A DNA stretch of 64,000 bases from Ectopseudomonas toyotomiensis (GCF_900115695.1 NZ_FOXK01000012.1:123233-187232); one strand, 5' to 3'. Counted from the stretch's first letter, positions 25,358 through 35,710 are shown. Notes: generated by a model from the letters alone, not told the origin. Program-made: numbers and translations.

Positions 25358-25960
25358 ATGGCCGAGCTGTTTCTGGCCTCTGCCTCGCCCCGTCGCCGTG
25401 AATTGCTGGCTCAGATCGCTGTGCCTTACGTCACGCAAATCGCTTCGATAGACGAAACCCCATTGCCAGATGAGCCGCCAGCAGCCTATGTAGAGCGTCT
25501 GGCGCGTGAGAAAGCGCGCGCCGGTCTGCTCGCCTTGGGCGGGCGTGACGATGCCGTGGTGTTGGGTGCCGACACCGCTGTGGTGCTCGATGGACGCATT
25601 CTCGGCAAACCGGCGGACTTCAATGAGTCGCGCGCCATGCTGCTGGCCCTGTCCGGGCGCAGCCATCAGGTGCTGACGGCCGTGGCGTTGGTCGGTGGTG
25701 GCCGCGAGGCGGCCCGAGTGGTCAGCAGCGACGTGAGCTTTCGTCCTATCAGCGAGGCGGAAATCGAGGCCTACTGGGCCAGCGGCGAACCATGTGACAA
25801 AGCGGGCAGTTATGGTATCCAGGGGTTGGCGGCCGTGTTCGTCAACCAATTGCAGGGCAGCTATTCGGCAGTGGTCGGTCTACCGCTGTGCGAAACTGCA
25901 GAGCTGCTTGGCGAATTCGGTATTGCCTGCTGGCAGTTGCCGACGCAAGGGCCGCACTAA
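25358..25960 (+). CDS. maf: Maf family nucleotide pyrophosphatase (dTTP/UTP type)
   Basis: Maf proteins hydrolyse non-canonical or selected nucleoside triphosphates to monophosphates. The N-terminus LFLASASPRRRELLAQI, the middle VVLGADTAVVLDGRILGKP and C-terminal GSYGIQGLAAVFVNQLQGSYSAVVGLPL are the family motifs. The C-terminal pattern is that of the YhdE-type dTTPase/UTPase branch. At 200 residues it is complete. It lies between mreD and rng, as in most pseudomonads. Confidence 0.94.
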   Translation: MAELFLASASPRRRELLAQIAVPYVTQIASIDETPLPDEPPAAYVERLAREKARAGLLALGGRDDAVVLGADTAVVLDGRILGKPADFNESRAMLLALSGRSHQVLTAVALVGGGREAARVVSSDVSFRPISEAEIEAYWASGEPCDKAGSYGIQGLAAVFVNQLQGSYSAVVGLPLCETAELLGEFGIACWQLPTQGPH

Positions 25961-26063
25961 ACCCCAGGCGGTGGCAGCATAGGTAGTTTTTTGGACGTGC
26001 CCGAAAGCTTGAGTCCGCGGGGCGGTGCATTGGCCCGGCCGGCATGATCACCAGGATGGATGC

Positions 26064-27521
26064 ATGAGCGAAGAGATTCTGATCAATATCACGCCGATGG
26101 AGTCGCGCGTGGCGGTGGTGGAAAATGGCGTGCTGCAGGAAGTGCACGTCGAGCGCACGCAAAAGCGCGGCATCGTCGGCAACATCTACAAAGGCAAGGT
26201 GGTGCGCGTGCTGCCCGGCATGCAGGCGGCCTTCGTCGATATTGGCCTGGAGCGTGCAGCCTTCATTCATGCTTCCGAGATTTCCACCCGCGAGGGCACT
26301 GCGGTGGAGCCGATCAGCGCCCTGGTGCACGAAGGGCAGAGCCTGGTGGTGCAGGTCACCAAGGACCCCATCGGCAGCAAGGGGGCGCGTCTGACCACTC
26401 AGTTGTCGATCCCTTCGCGTTATCTGGTGTACATGCCACGCACCAGTCATGTCGGTATTTCCCTGAAGATCGAAGACGAAGCAGAGCGCGAGCGCCTCAA
26501 GCAGGTGGTCGCCGATTGCGTCGCCGCCGAAGGCATCGAGGAGGCCGGCGGCTTCATCCTGCGTACCGCTGCCGAGGGCGCAGGTGCTGATGAAATTCTG
26601 ATCGACATCCGTTATCTGCGCCGCCTCTGGGATCAGATCGGTGCGCAGATCCAGAACTGCAAGGCGCCCACGGTGATCTACGAGGATCTGTCCCTGGCGT
26701 TGCGCACCCTGCGTGATCTGGTCAGCCCGCGGACCGAGAAGATTCGCGTGGACTCGCGGGAAACCTTCCAGAAAATCACCCAGTTCGTCGCCGAATTGAT
26801 GCCGGAGATCGCTGATCGTCTCGAGCACTATCCTGGCGAGCGGCCGATATTCGACCTGTACGGTGTCGAGGACGAAATCCAGCGCGCACTGGAGCGCAAG
26901 GTGCCGCTGAAGTCCGGCGGTTACCTGGTGGTCGATCCCGCCGAGGCGATGAGTACCATCGACGTCAACACCGGTGCCTTCGTTGGTCATCGCACACTCG
27001 AAGAAACCATCTTCAAGACCAATCTCGAGGCAGCCACGGCCATTGCCCGCCAGCTGCGTCTGCGCAACCTGGGCGGCATCATCATCATCGACTTCATCGA
27101 CATGGAAGACGAAGAGCACCAGCGCCAGGTACTGCGCACCCTGGAGAAGCAGCTCGAGCGTGATCATGCCAAGACCAACATCATCGGCATCACCGAACTC
27201 GGCCTGGTGCAGATGACTCGCAAGCGCACGCGCGAAAGCCTCGAACAGATTCTCTGCGAGCCCTGCAGTGCCTGCCAGGGGCGCGGCAAGTTGAAGACGC
27301 CGGAGACCATCTGCTACGAGATCTTCCGCGAGATTCTGCGTGAGGCCCGCGCCTATCAGGCGGAAAGCTATCGGGTGCTGGCCAACCAGAAGGTGGTCGA
27401 TCGTCTGCTGGATGAAGAATCGGGCAACGTCGCCGATCTGGAAGCCTTTATCGGACGTACCATCAAGTTCCAGGTGGAAACCATGTATTCCCAGGAACAG
27501 TACGACGTGGTGCTGCTCTGA
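26064..27521 (+). CDS. rng: Ribonuclease G
   Basis: RNase G is the 485-residue endonuclease that matures the 5' end of 16S rRNA and turns over some mRNAs. An S1-like domain at the N-terminus (GNIYKGKVVRVLPGMQAAFVD), the DNase I-like catalytic core with metal Asp residues (STIDVNTGAF; IIIIDFIDM) and the Zn-link (CEPCSACQGRGK) are visible. RNase E-type C-terminal extensions are absent. The start is the ATG at 26064 (MSEEILINITPMESRVA); a 13-codon in-frame extension is not family-like. Confidence 0.96.
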   Translation: MSEEILINITPMESRVAVVENGVLQEVHVERTQKRGIVGNIYKGKVVRVLPGMQAAFVDIGLERAAFIHASEISTREGTAVEPISALVHEGQSLVVQVTKDPIGSKGARLTTQLSIPSRYLVYMPRTSHVGISLKIEDEAERERLKQVVADCVAAEGIEEAGGFILRTAAEGAGADEILIDIRYLRRLWDQIGAQIQNCKAPTVIYEDLSLALRTLRDLVSPRTEKIRVDSRETFQKITQFVAELMPEIADRLEHYPGERPIFDLYGVEDEIQRALERKVPLKSGGYLVVDPAEAMSTIDVNTGAFVGHRTLEETIFKTNLEAATAIARQLRLRNLGGIIIIDFIDMEDEEHQRQVLRTLEKQLERDHAKTNIIGITELGLVQMTRKRTRESLEQILCEPCSACQGRGKLKTPETICYEIFREILREARAYQAESYRVLANQKVVDRLLDEESGNVADLEAFIGRTIKFQVETMYSQEQYDVVLL

Positions 27522-27538
27522 GCACGGCGACTGTTGAG

Positions 27539-30500
27539 GTGAACGCCCTGGCGCGCCTGTTTGCGGCGTTGCTGCGCTGGGGCCTGGGTCTGTGCGCCGC
27601 TGTACTGGTGCTGGCTGCGCTGTACGTCAGCCTGGGCCGTGAGCTGGTGCCGCTGGTGGCTGAATATCGGCTCGAACTGGAAGATCGTGCCACGGCGCAG
27701 CTGGGTGTACCGGTGCGGATCGGTCGCCTCGAAGGTCGCTGGCAGGGCTTTGCCCCGGTGCTGGAGGCACATGACGTGCGCCTGGGTAGCGAAGAGGACG
27801 GCCTGAGCCTGGAGCGCGTACGACTGGTGCCGGATGTGGGTGGCAGCCTGCTGGCCCGCCAGCCGCGTATCGCTCACCTGCAGTTCGACGGTCTGCAGCT
27901 GAATGTGCAGCAGAACGCCGACGGCGGCTGGCAGCTGCAAGGGGTGCCACAGCGCAGCGGTCCCGAGCTGAATGTCGAACAGTTGCTGGAGCAGTTGCAG
28001 ATCGTGCACCGCATCAGTCTGCTCGACAGTCGCGTGGTGCTGCAGCCGCTCGATCAGGAGCCGCTGCTGCTCAGCTACGTCAACCTGAGCCTGCGCTATG
28101 GCAGCAACAGTCAGCGCCTCGACGGCCGCCTGCTGTTGCCCGATGGTCAGCCTGTGGCGCTGCGACTGCGCACGCGCATGCAGCCCAGGACCTGGCGCGA
28201 GGCGCAGTCCGAGCTTTATCTGAGCCTGCCGCAGAGCGACTGGGCGACCTGGCTGCCGAAATCGCTGCTCGGTGACTGGCAGCTACAGCGTCTGCAGGCA
28301 GGCGGAGAGCTGTGGCTGGAGGGCCGTGGCCTGGCCTTGGACAAGGGCGCCTTGCGTCTGCATGCCCCCGAGCTGGTCGGCGGCCAGGCCAAGCATGAGG
28401 CAGTGACGCTCAAGGACCTGGCCTTCAATGCCTTCTTCTCTCAAGACAAGCAGGGCGTGCGGGCGCAGATCGACTCCCTGGCCCTGACCCATGGTGAGCA
28501 GCGCATCGGCGAGCTACACCTGAATCTGAAGCAGGGCGATGAAGGCGAAACCGACGAGCGCTGGGCGCTGAGCGCCGATCGCCTCGATCTGGCGGCCTGG
28601 GCGCCGCTGGTGCAGGCGCTTATGCCGATGCCCGACCAGGCCCGCGATGTTCTGGTCGCGCTGGCTCCGGTGGGCGCGGTCAACAACCTGCTGCTCGACT
28701 ATTACCCGCAACGTGAAGGCGCCGAGCGCCTGCAGTTCGCTGCCAATCTGGACAGGGTGGGCATTCAGGCCTATCAGGGTGCGCCGGCTGCCGAGAATGT
28801 CAGTGGCAGTGCCTCGGGCAATATGTTCCAGGGTGAACTGCGCCTGAACAGCGAGAATTTCGCGCTGCATCTGGATCAACTGTTCCCCAAGCCCTGGCGC
28901 TATCGCCATGCCCAGGCGCGGTTGAGCTGGGACTGGAGTGAAACCGGCCTGACTTTGTACAGCCCCTACATGCGCGTCGACGGCGAGGAGGGACAGGTCG
29001 CCGGTGACATGCTGATTCGCCTGCTGCGCGACCCAGAGGCCGAGGACTACATGGACCTGCGTGTCGGCATGCGTGACGGCGACGCGTCCTACACCGAGAA
29101 GTACTTGCCGAGCCGCGCGCCGGGTATGAGCGCCGAGCTCGACCAATGGCTGAAGACTGCCATTCGTGCTGGCCATGTCGAAGAAGGCTACTTCCAGTAT
29201 CAGGGCTCGCTGAACAAGGGGGCCTCGCTGGGGGCACGCAGCCTCAGCCTGTTCTTCAAGGTCAAGGATGCCGAGCTGGCCTTCCAGCCCGCTTGGCCGT
29301 CGCTGCGCGAGGGCGTGGGTGAGGTGCTGATCGAGGATGATGCAGTGCGCGTGCGTCTGCAGAGCGGGCGCTTGCAGGAAAGCACAGTCAGTAATGTCGT
29401 GGCCAATATTCCGCTGTTGCACGACGGCAAGCCGCCGCGCCTGCAGCTCGATGGTGAGGTGCAGAGCAGCCTGAGTGATGCCATCAAGCTGTTGCAAGAG
29501 GCACCACTGGGAACAGCGGAAATCTTCGACGGCTGGCAGGGCGAGGGGCCTCTGGCCGGGCGCCTGCAGTTGGATATTCCGTTACAGAAAGGACAGCCGC
29601 CCGGTGTGGTGGTGGACTTCGCCACCGAGGGTGCCAACCTCAAACTGGCCAATCCCGACCTGCAACTGAGCAAGGTGCAGGGGGCGTTTCGCTTCGACAG
29701 CGCTGCCGGGCTCAGCGCGCCGGACGTTCGCGCCGAGGTCTTCGGGCGCCAGGTGCGCGGCAATATCCGCGCCGAGGGCGCACGTGGGCAGGCGCGTACG
29801 TTGTTCGATCTACGTGGACAGGTTCAGGTCGATACCCTCAGCCAGTGGCTGGGTGGGCCGGCGAAACTACCGGCCAGCGGACTATTGCCTTATCGCCTGC
29901 GCCTGACCCTGGATGGCGATGACAGCAAGCTGCGCGTCGATTCCAACCTGCGCGGTGTGGCGATCGATCTGCCGGCGCCCTTCGGCAAGGCGGCGCAGCA
30001 GGAGCGTGATACCGATTGGCGCATGACCCTTGCCGGGCGCGAGCGTCGTTACTGGGCGAATTATGGCGAGCTGGTCAGCCTGAGTCTGGCCGCGCCCCCG
30101 GGGGCGCTGGCAGATGGCCGCGGTGAACTGGTGCTTGGTGGCGGCGCTGCCGGCTTGCCGCCCGGCCAGGGGCTGCGAGTGCGTGGGCGTCTGGACGAGC
30201 TGGACCTGGATGCCTGGAAGCAGCTGGGCACCGATCATCCGGTCAAGGTGGACGCTGACAGCCAGCGTCTGCTGCGTAGTGCGCGGCTGGATATCGGGCG
30301 TTTCCGCGGCTTTGGTCAGGAGGTCGAGCAGCTGACGCTTGGCCTGGAGCGAGAAGCTCAGGGCTGGGCCTTGCAGCTCGACAGTGAGCTGGCCGCCGGG
30401 CGTGTGTTGCTGGCTGATGCCGAGGGCGTGCCTATTCGCATCGATCTGCGGCACGTGCGGCTGCCGGCGCCGGATCCTGAGGCGGCGAAGGCCAGCGATG

Positions 30501-31360
30501 CGCCCGATCCCTTGACCGATTTCGACCCCAGTCAGATTCCGGCGCTGGATATCGCCATCGAGCGCGTGCAGCGCGGTGACAAGGTGCTGGGCGCCTGGTC
30601 GCTCAAGGTGCGCCCGGAGGAGCAGGGCGTGCGCTTCGAGGAGCTCGACCTCGACCTGCAGGGGCTGAAGATCGGCGGTAGCGCCGGTTGGCGTGGTACG
30701 CCGGGCAACACCAGCAGTTGGTACAAGGGACGTCTGCAGGGCAAGGATCTCAGCGATGTTCTCAAGGCTTGGGATTTCGCCCCCAGCGTCACCAGTGAAA
30801 GTTTCCGGGTGGACGCCGACGGCAATTGGCCCGGTTCGCCGGCCTGGTTCTCGCTCAAGCGCTTCTCCGGCAATCTCGACGCCTCGCTGCGCAAAGGTCA
30901 GTTCGTCGAAGTGCAGGGCTCGGCTCAGGCGCTGCGCGTGTTCGGCCTGCTCAACTTCAACTCCATTGGCCGCCGCCTGCGTCTGGATTTCTCCGACCTG
31001 CTGGGCAAGGGGCTGAGTTACGACCGGGTCAAGGGTAACCTGCAGGCGACCAATGGCCTGTTCATGACGCATGAGCCAATCACCCTGAGTGGGCCTTCGA
31101 GCAACCTGGAGCTCAATGGCAATCTCGACATGCGCAACGAGCGCATCGACGCCAAGCTGCTGGTGACCCTGCCGGTGACCAACAACCTGCCGCTGGCGGC
31201 GCTGATCGTCGGCGCCCCGGCGGTTGGTGGGGCGCTGTTCGTGGTGGATAAATTGCTCGGTGACAAGGTCGCGCGCTTTGCCAGTGTGCAGTACGACGTC
31301 AAGGGCCCGATGCAGGACCCGGAGATCAGCTTCGACAAGCCCTTCGAAAAACCGCAATGA
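27539..31360 (+). CDS. yhdP: YhdP family AsmA-like envelope protein
   Basis: This is a very large (1273-residue) protein with one N-terminal membrane helix (LLRWGLGLCAAVLVLAALYV) and a long periplasmic region of repeated beta-strand (AsmA/DUF3971 and C-terminal AsmA-like) type. YhdP, with TamB and YdbH, forms a bridge for phospholipid movement to the outer membrane in E. coli. The C-terminal part (FGLLNFNSIGRRLRLDFSDL, ERIDAKLLVTLPVTNNLPL) is the best conserved. The start is a GTG 17 bases after the rng stop, preceded by GAGG-like sequence. The nitrilase gene follows after about 50 bases. Confidence 0.9.
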   Translation: MNALARLFAALLRWGLGLCAAVLVLAALYVSLGRELVPLVAEYRLELEDRATAQLGVPVRIGRLEGRWQGFAPVLEAHDVRLGSEEDGLSLERVRLVPDVGGSLLARQPRIAHLQFDGLQLNVQQNADGGWQLQGVPQRSGPELNVEQLLEQLQIVHRISLLDSRVVLQPLDQEPLLLSYVNLSLRYGSNSQRLDGRLLLPDGQPVALRLRTRMQPRTWREAQSELYLSLPQSDWATWLPKSLLGDWQLQRLQAGGELWLEGRGLALDKGALRLHAPELVGGQAKHEAVTLKDLAFNAFFSQDKQGVRAQIDSLALTHGEQRIGELHLNLKQGDEGETDERWALSADRLDLAAWAPLVQALMPMPDQARDVLVALAPVGAVNNLLLDYYPQREGAERLQFAANLDRVGIQAYQGAPAAENVSGSASGNMFQGELRLNSENFALHLDQLFPKPWRYRHAQARLSWDWSETGLTLYSPYMRVDGEEGQVAGDMLIRLLRDPEAEDYMDLRVGMRDGDASYTEKYLPSRAPGMSAELDQWLKTAIRAGHVEEGYFQYQGSLNKGASLGARSLSLFFKVKDAELAFQPAWPSLREGVGEVLIEDDAVRVRLQSGRLQESTVSNVVANIPLLHDGKPPRLQLDGEVQSSLSDAIKLLQEAPLGTAEIFDGWQGEGPLAGRLQLDIPLQKGQPPGVVVDFATEGANLKLANPDLQLSKVQGAFRFDSAAGLSAPDVRAEVFGRQVRGNIRAEGARGQARTLFDLRGQVQVDTLSQWLGGPAKLPASGLLPYRLRLTLDGDDSKLRVDSNLRGVAIDLPAPFGKAAQQERDTDWRMTLAGRERRYWANYGELVSLSLAAPPGALADGRGELVLGGGAAGLPPGQGLRVRGRLDELDLDAWKQLGTDHPVKVDADSQRLLRSARLDIGRFRGFGQEVEQLTLGLEREAQGWALQLDSELAAGRVLLADAEGVPIRIDLRHVRLPAPDPEAAKASDAPDPLTDFDPSQIPALDIAIERVQRGDKVLGAWSLKVRPEEQGVRFEELDLDLQGLKIGGSAGWRGTPGNTSSWYKGRLQGKDLSDVLKAWDFAPSVTSESFRVDADGNWPGSPAWFSLKRFSGNLDASLRKGQFVEVQGSAQALRVFGLLNFNSIGRRLRLDFSDLLGKGLSYDRVKGNLQATNGLFMTHEPITLSGPSSNLELNGNLDMRNERIDAKLLVTLPVTNNLPLAALIVGAPAVGGALFVVDKLLGDKVARFASVQYDVKGPMQDPEISFDKPFEKPQ

Positions 31361-31409
31361 GGTTGCGTCTTGGCGTAGGCTGTTACACCAAGCCGCAAAG
31401 AGTGTCGCC

Positions 31410-32258
31410 ATGAATCTCGCTGTAATCCAGATGGTCAGCCAGGACGACGTGCAAACCAATCTGCGTCTGGCTCGCCGTATGCTGGAGCGTGCCGCACAGG
31501 GTGGTGCGCGCCTCGCCGTGCTGCCCGAGAATTTCGCTGCCATGGGCCGCCGCGACCTGGCTGCCATCGGTCGCGCCGAGGCCTTGGGCGAGGGACCGAT
31601 CCTGCCCTGGTTGAAACGCGCTGCTCGTGACCTCAGTTTATGGATAGTGGCCGGCACCTTGCCGCTGCCTCCAGACGATGATGCTGACGGCAAACCGCAC
31701 GCCTGCTCACTGCTGATCGACGATCAGGGCGAGCGTGTGGCCCGTTACGACAAGCTGCACCTGTTCGATGTTGACGTGGCCGACAACCGTGGCCGTTATC
31801 GCGAGTCCGATGATTTTGCCCATGGTCAGGGCGTCGTGGTGGCAGATACACCGGTGGGGCGCCTGGGCCTGACGGTCTGCTACGACCTGCGCTTCCCTGA
31901 GCTGTTCGGTGCACTGCGCGAAGCCGGCGCCGAGCTGATCAGCGTACCGGCAGCCTTCACCGCCGTGACCGGTGCCGCGCATTGGCAGGTCTTGACCCGT
32001 GCCCGCGCCATCGAAACCCAGTGCTATGTCCTGGCGGCCGGGCAGGGTGGTGAGCACCCCGGTCAGCGTCTGACGTTCGGTCACTCGGCGATCATCGACC
32101 CCTGGGGTCAGGTGCTGGTCGAGCAGGATCAGGGGGAGGGGGCCTTGCTGGCCCCCCGCGATGCCGCCGAGCAGGCGAACATTCGCCAACGCATGCCGGT
32201 GCAGCAGCACCGCCGATTCTTTTCATCGGACGTACCGCGTCCGATCGTTGTGGAGTGA
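31410..32258 (+). CDS. Carbon-nitrogen hydrolase (nitrilase superfamily, Nit-type)
   Basis: The Glu-Lys-Cys triad of the nitrilase superfamily is visible in VLPENFAAMG, RYDKLHLFDVDV and TVCYDLRFPELF. The sequence belongs with the Nit1/Nit2-like amidases, several of which repair deaminated glutathione; the role here is inferred. At 282 residues it is complete. Its ATG at 31410 follows a 50-base gap after yhdP. Three bases separate its stop from the tldD start, so the two are co-translated. Confidence 0.9.
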   Translation: MNLAVIQMVSQDDVQTNLRLARRMLERAAQGGARLAVLPENFAAMGRRDLAAIGRAEALGEGPILPWLKRAARDLSLWIVAGTLPLPPDDDADGKPHACSLLIDDQGERVARYDKLHLFDVDVADNRGRYRESDDFAHGQGVVVADTPVGRLGLTVCYDLRFPELFGALREAGAELISVPAAFTAVTGAAHWQVLTRARAIETQCYVLAAGQGGEHPGQRLTFGHSAIIDPWGQVLVEQDQGEGALLAPRDAAEQANIRQRMPVQQHRRFFSSDVPRPIVVE

Positions 32259-32260
32259 CC

Positions 32261-33703
32261 ATGAATACGATGTTGCAATCCGTCAGCGAGCATCTGCTTG
32301 CGCCCGGTAACCTGACGTTCGACAGCCTCAGCAGCGTACTGGGCGAAGTCGCAGGTCCCGGCATCGATGCCGCCGACCTGTACTTTCAAAGCCAGGTTTC
32401 GGAAACCTGGGTATTGGAGGATGGCATCGTCAAGGAAGGCAGTTTCAACCTTGATCAGGGCGTCGGTGTGCGCGCCCAGTCCGGCGAGAAAACCGGTTTC
32501 GCGTACAGCAACGCCATCAGCCTCGATGCGCTGACGCAAGCTGCCCAGGCCGCACGTTCGATCTCGCGTGCCGGCCAGCAGGGCCGCGTGCAGGCTTTCG
32601 TCAGCCCGCAGGTGACCCAGTTGTATGCCGAGGGCAACCCGCTGGACGTGATGGGCCGCGCCGAGAAGGTCGAATTGCTGCAGCGTATCGATCGTGCCAC
32701 GCGCGCGCTCGACCCGCGCATCAAGCAGGTCACCGTGAGCCTGGCCGGGGTCTGGGATCGCATTCTGGTGGCGGCCCACGACGGCAGCCTCAGCGCCGAT
32801 ATCCGCCCGCTGGTGCGCTTCAATGTCAGCGTCATCGTCGAGCAGAACGGCCGCCGCGAGCGCGGTGGCCATGGCGGCGGCGGGCGTACTGACTACCGCT
32901 ATTTCCTCGATGAAGACCGCGCCATGGGCTACGCCCGCGAGGCGCTGCGCCAGGCGCTGGTCAACCTCGAAGCCATCGCCGCGCCTGCCGGTAGCATGCC
33001 GGTGGTGATGGGCGCCGGCTGGTCCGGCGTGCTATTGCACGAGGCGGTCGGCCACGGCCTGGAAGGCGACTTCAACCGCAAGGGCAGTTCGGCCTACAGC
33101 GGTCAGGTCGGGCAGAAGGTCGCTTCCAGCCTGTGCACCATCGTCGATGACGGCACCCTGGCCGGGCGGCGTGGTTCGCTCAGCGTCGATGACGAAGGCA
33201 CGCCGACCCAGTGCACCACGCTGATCGAGAACGGCGTGCTCAAGGGCTACATGCAGGACAAGCTCAACGCCCGCCTGATGGGTGTGGCCGCCACCGGCAA
33301 CGGTCGTCGTGAATCCTACGCGCACCTGCCGATGCCGCGCATGACCAATACCTACATGCTGGCGGGCGAGAGTGACCCGGAGGAAATCATCCGTTCGGTG
33401 AAGAAGGGTATCTACTGCGCCAACCTTGGCGGCGGCCAGGTGGACATCACCAGCGGCAAGTTCGTCTTTTCCACCAGTGAGGCCTACCTGATCGAGGACG
33501 GCAAGATCACTGCGCCGGTCAAAGGCGCCACCTTGATCGGCAATGGCCCGGAGGCCATGAGCCGAGTGTCCATGGTCGGCAATGACCTGGCCCTGGACAG
33601 CGGCGTCGGCACCTGCGGCAAAGACGGTCAGTCGGTGCCGGTGGGCGTCGGCCAGCCGACGCTGAAGATCGACGCGATCACCGTTGGCGGCACCGGTGCG
33701 TAA
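32261..33703 (+). CDS. tldD: Metalloprotease TldD
   Basis: TldD is the catalytic half of the TldD/TldE (PmbA) protease, which degrades unfolded peptides such as the CcdA antitoxin and processes microcin B17 in E. coli. The metal-binding HExxxH is visible as LLHEAVGHGLEGD around residue 260. At 480 residues it has usual length. GGAG lies about five bases before the ATG at 32261. Its partner pmbA is 660 bases further on, separated by the oppositely oriented darP. Confidence 0.96.
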   Translation: MNTMLQSVSEHLLAPGNLTFDSLSSVLGEVAGPGIDAADLYFQSQVSETWVLEDGIVKEGSFNLDQGVGVRAQSGEKTGFAYSNAISLDALTQAAQAARSISRAGQQGRVQAFVSPQVTQLYAEGNPLDVMGRAEKVELLQRIDRATRALDPRIKQVTVSLAGVWDRILVAAHDGSLSADIRPLVRFNVSVIVEQNGRRERGGHGGGGRTDYRYFLDEDRAMGYAREALRQALVNLEAIAAPAGSMPVVMGAGWSGVLLHEAVGHGLEGDFNRKGSSAYSGQVGQKVASSLCTIVDDGTLAGRRGSLSVDDEGTPTQCTTLIENGVLKGYMQDKLNARLMGVAATGNGRRESYAHLPMPRMTNTYMLAGESDPEEIIRSVKKGIYCANLGGGQVDITSGKFVFSTSEAYLIEDGKITAPVKGATLIGNGPEAMSRVSMVGNDLALDSGVGTCGKDGQSVPVGVGQPTLKIDAITVGGTGA

Positions 33704-33715
33704 AGCGAAGCAGGT

Positions 33716-34234
33716 TCAGCGCAGGCCGCGCTGGATTTCGTCGAGCTCGCGGATGTACTTGAACACCTTGCGCGCGGCGGCTGGCGGCTTGTTGCGCGCG
33801 GCTTCGTGCTGAGCATGACGGACCAGGCCGCGCAGGTGCTGGACGTCAGCGTCCGGGTAGAGCTCGACGAAGCTTTCCAGCGCGCTGTCGCCTTCGGCGA
33901 TCAGGCGGTCACGCCAGCGTTCGAGGGCATGGAAGCGTTCGTTGTACTCGCGGGTGGAGCTGTCCACCTGGTCGAGCATGGCGACGATCGCGTCGACATC
34001 CTGTTCACGCATCAGCTTGCCGATGAACTGGATGTGACGTTTGCGCGCGGCATTGGCGGTATGTTTCGGCGCTTCGGCGAGCGCGCGGCGTAGGGCATCG
34101 GTCAGCGGCATCTTGGCCAGCAGATCCGCCTTGAGCGTGGTCAGTCGCTCGCCAAGGTCCTGCAGGGCATGCAGTTCGCGTTTGACCTGGGATTTGCTCT
34201 TCTCCAGGGAGAAGTCGTCGTAGGAATCAGACAT
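33716..34234 (-). CDS. darP: Ribosome biogenesis factor DarP (YjgA family)
   Basis: This is a 172-residue, mostly helical, charged protein of the YjgA/DUF615 family, which associates with late 50S assembly intermediates and helps peptidyl-transferase-centre folding. Recognisable parts are SYDDFSLEKSKSQVKRELHA at the start, KRHIQFIGKLMREQDVDAI in the middle and ARKVFKYIRELDEI near the end. The start at 34234 gives standard length. It lies between tldD and pmbA on the opposite strand, an arrangement conserved in pseudomonads. Confidence 0.92.
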   Translation of the reverse strand: MSDSYDDFSLEKSKSQVKRELHALQDLGERLTTLKADLLAKMPLTDALRRALAEAPKHTANAARKRHIQFIGKLMREQDVDAIVAMLDQVDSSTREYNERFHALERWRDRLIAEGDSALESFVELYPDADVQHLRGLVRHAQHEAARNKPPAAARKVFKYIRELDEIQRGLR

Positions 34235-34363
34235 GGGGTGGGTCCAGAGGGAAACGCCGCCATGATAGCAGTAACCGTGACTGCCGGCCCGCGGGCGGGC
34301 AGTCGAGAGCAGGCCTTGGGTTTCGTACAAAGAGTGCCTGCGCCAAGAGAATCGGGAGTGGTT

Positions 34364-35710
34364 ATGAGTGAAGTAGAACGCATCGGGCCGCAGGCCTTGC
34401 CTGTGCTGCAAGAGCAGGTCGAGGCCATTCTCGCCGAAGCCAGGCGCCAGGGTGCCAGTGCCTGTGAAGTGGCGGTATCGGCTGGTCAGGGGCTGTCCAC
34501 CACGGTGCGCCAGGGCGAAGTGGAGACCGTCGAATTCAATCGCGACCAGGGTTTCGGCATCACCCTGTACGTGGGTCAGCGCAAGGGCTCGGCCAGCACC
34601 TCGGCCACCGGTAGCGAAGCCATTCGCGAGACCGTGGCGGCAGCCCTGGCGATTGCCAAACATACCAGCGAGGACGAGTGCGCTGGCCTGGCCGATGCCG
34701 CGCTGATGGCCCGTGAGCTGCCTGAGCTCGATCTCTATCACCCCTGGTCGATCACCCCGGAACAGGCGGTGGAGCAGGCGCTGGCCTGCGAAGCCGCGGC
34801 TTTCTCCGCTGACAAGCGGATCAAGAACGCCGATGGCACCAGCCTCAACACCCATCAAGGTTGCCGCGTATATGGCAACAGCCACGGCTTCGTCGGCGGT
34901 TACGCCAGCACCCGCCACAGCCTGAGTTGCGTGATGATCGCCGAAGGTGAAGGGCAGATGCAGCGCGACTACTGGTATGACGTCAATCGTCAGGGCGAAC
35001 TGCTGGCTGATGCCAAGGGTATCGGCCAGCGCGCCGCCGAGCGTGCGGTCAGCCGTCTGGGGGCACGCCCAGTGCCGACCTGCGAAGTGCCGGTGCTGTT
35101 CGCCGCCGAGCTGGCAGGTGGGCTGTTCAGCCACCTGCTGGCGGCGATTTCGGGTGGCAACCTGTATCGCCAGTCCTCCTTCCTCGAAGGAGCCCTCGGC
35201 CAGCGCCTGTTTCCCGAGTGGTTGACCCTTGACGAGCGCCCGCACCTGCCACGTGCGCTCGGCAGTGCCACCTTCGATGGCGATGGCCTGGCCACCTACG
35301 CCAAGCCGTTCGTGGAAAAGGGCGAGTTGGTGTCCTACGTGCTCGGCACCTATTCCGGACGCAAACTGGGCCTGCCGAGCACCGCCAACTCCGGTGGCGT
35401 ACACAACCTGTTCGTCACCCATGGCGATGAGGATCAGCAGGCGCTGATTCGTCGCATGGGCCGCGGTTTGCTGGTCACCGAGCTGATGGGCCAGGGGCTG
35501 AATCTGGTGACGGGCGATTACTCGCGTGGCGCGGCGGGCTTCTGGGTCGAGAACGGCGAGATCCAGTTCCCGGTGCAGGAGGTAACCATCGCCGGCAATC
35601 TGCGCGACATGTTCCGTCAGGTCGTTGCAGTCGGTCGTGATCTCGAGCGTCGCGGCAATATCTGCACGGGCTCGGTGCTGATCGAGAAGATGACTGTCGC
35701 CGGTAGCTGA
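34364..35710 (+). CDS. pmbA: TldE/PmbA, partner of TldD protease
   Basis: PmbA (TldE) forms the heterodimeric protease with TldD and lacks its own metal site, as here: no HExxxH is present. Family segments are TTVRQGEVETVEFNRDQGF, AKHTSEDECAGLAD and the C-terminal GLNLVTGDYSRGAAGFWVENG. At 448 residues it is complete. The ATG at 34364 has GGGAG about nine bases upstream. Confidence 0.95.
   Translation: MSEVERIGPQALPVLQEQVEAILAEARRQGASACEVAVSAGQGLSTTVRQGEVETVEFNRDQGFGITLYVGQRKGSASTSATGSEAIRETVAAALAIAKHTSEDECAGLADAALMARELPELDLYHPWSITPEQAVEQALACEAAAFSADKRIKNADGTSLNTHQGCRVYGNSHGFVGGYASTRHSLSCVMIAEGEGQMQRDYWYDVNRQGELLADAKGIGQRAAERAVSRLGARPVPTCEVPVLFAAELAGGLFSHLLAAISGGNLYRQSSFLEGALGQRLFPEWLTLDERPHLPRALGSATFDGDGLATYAKPFVEKGELVSYVLGTYSGRKLGLPSTANSGGVHNLFVTHGDEDQQALIRRMGRGLLVTELMGQGLNLVTGDYSRGAAGFWVENGEIQFPVQEVTIAGNLRDMFRQVVAVGRDLERRGNICTGSVLIEKMTVAGS

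Noticed and set aside
29882..31693. Open frame of 603 codons opposite the yhdP 3' end
   Set aside because: Crosses the yhdP-nitrilase boundary antisense to both and has no recognisable domain.
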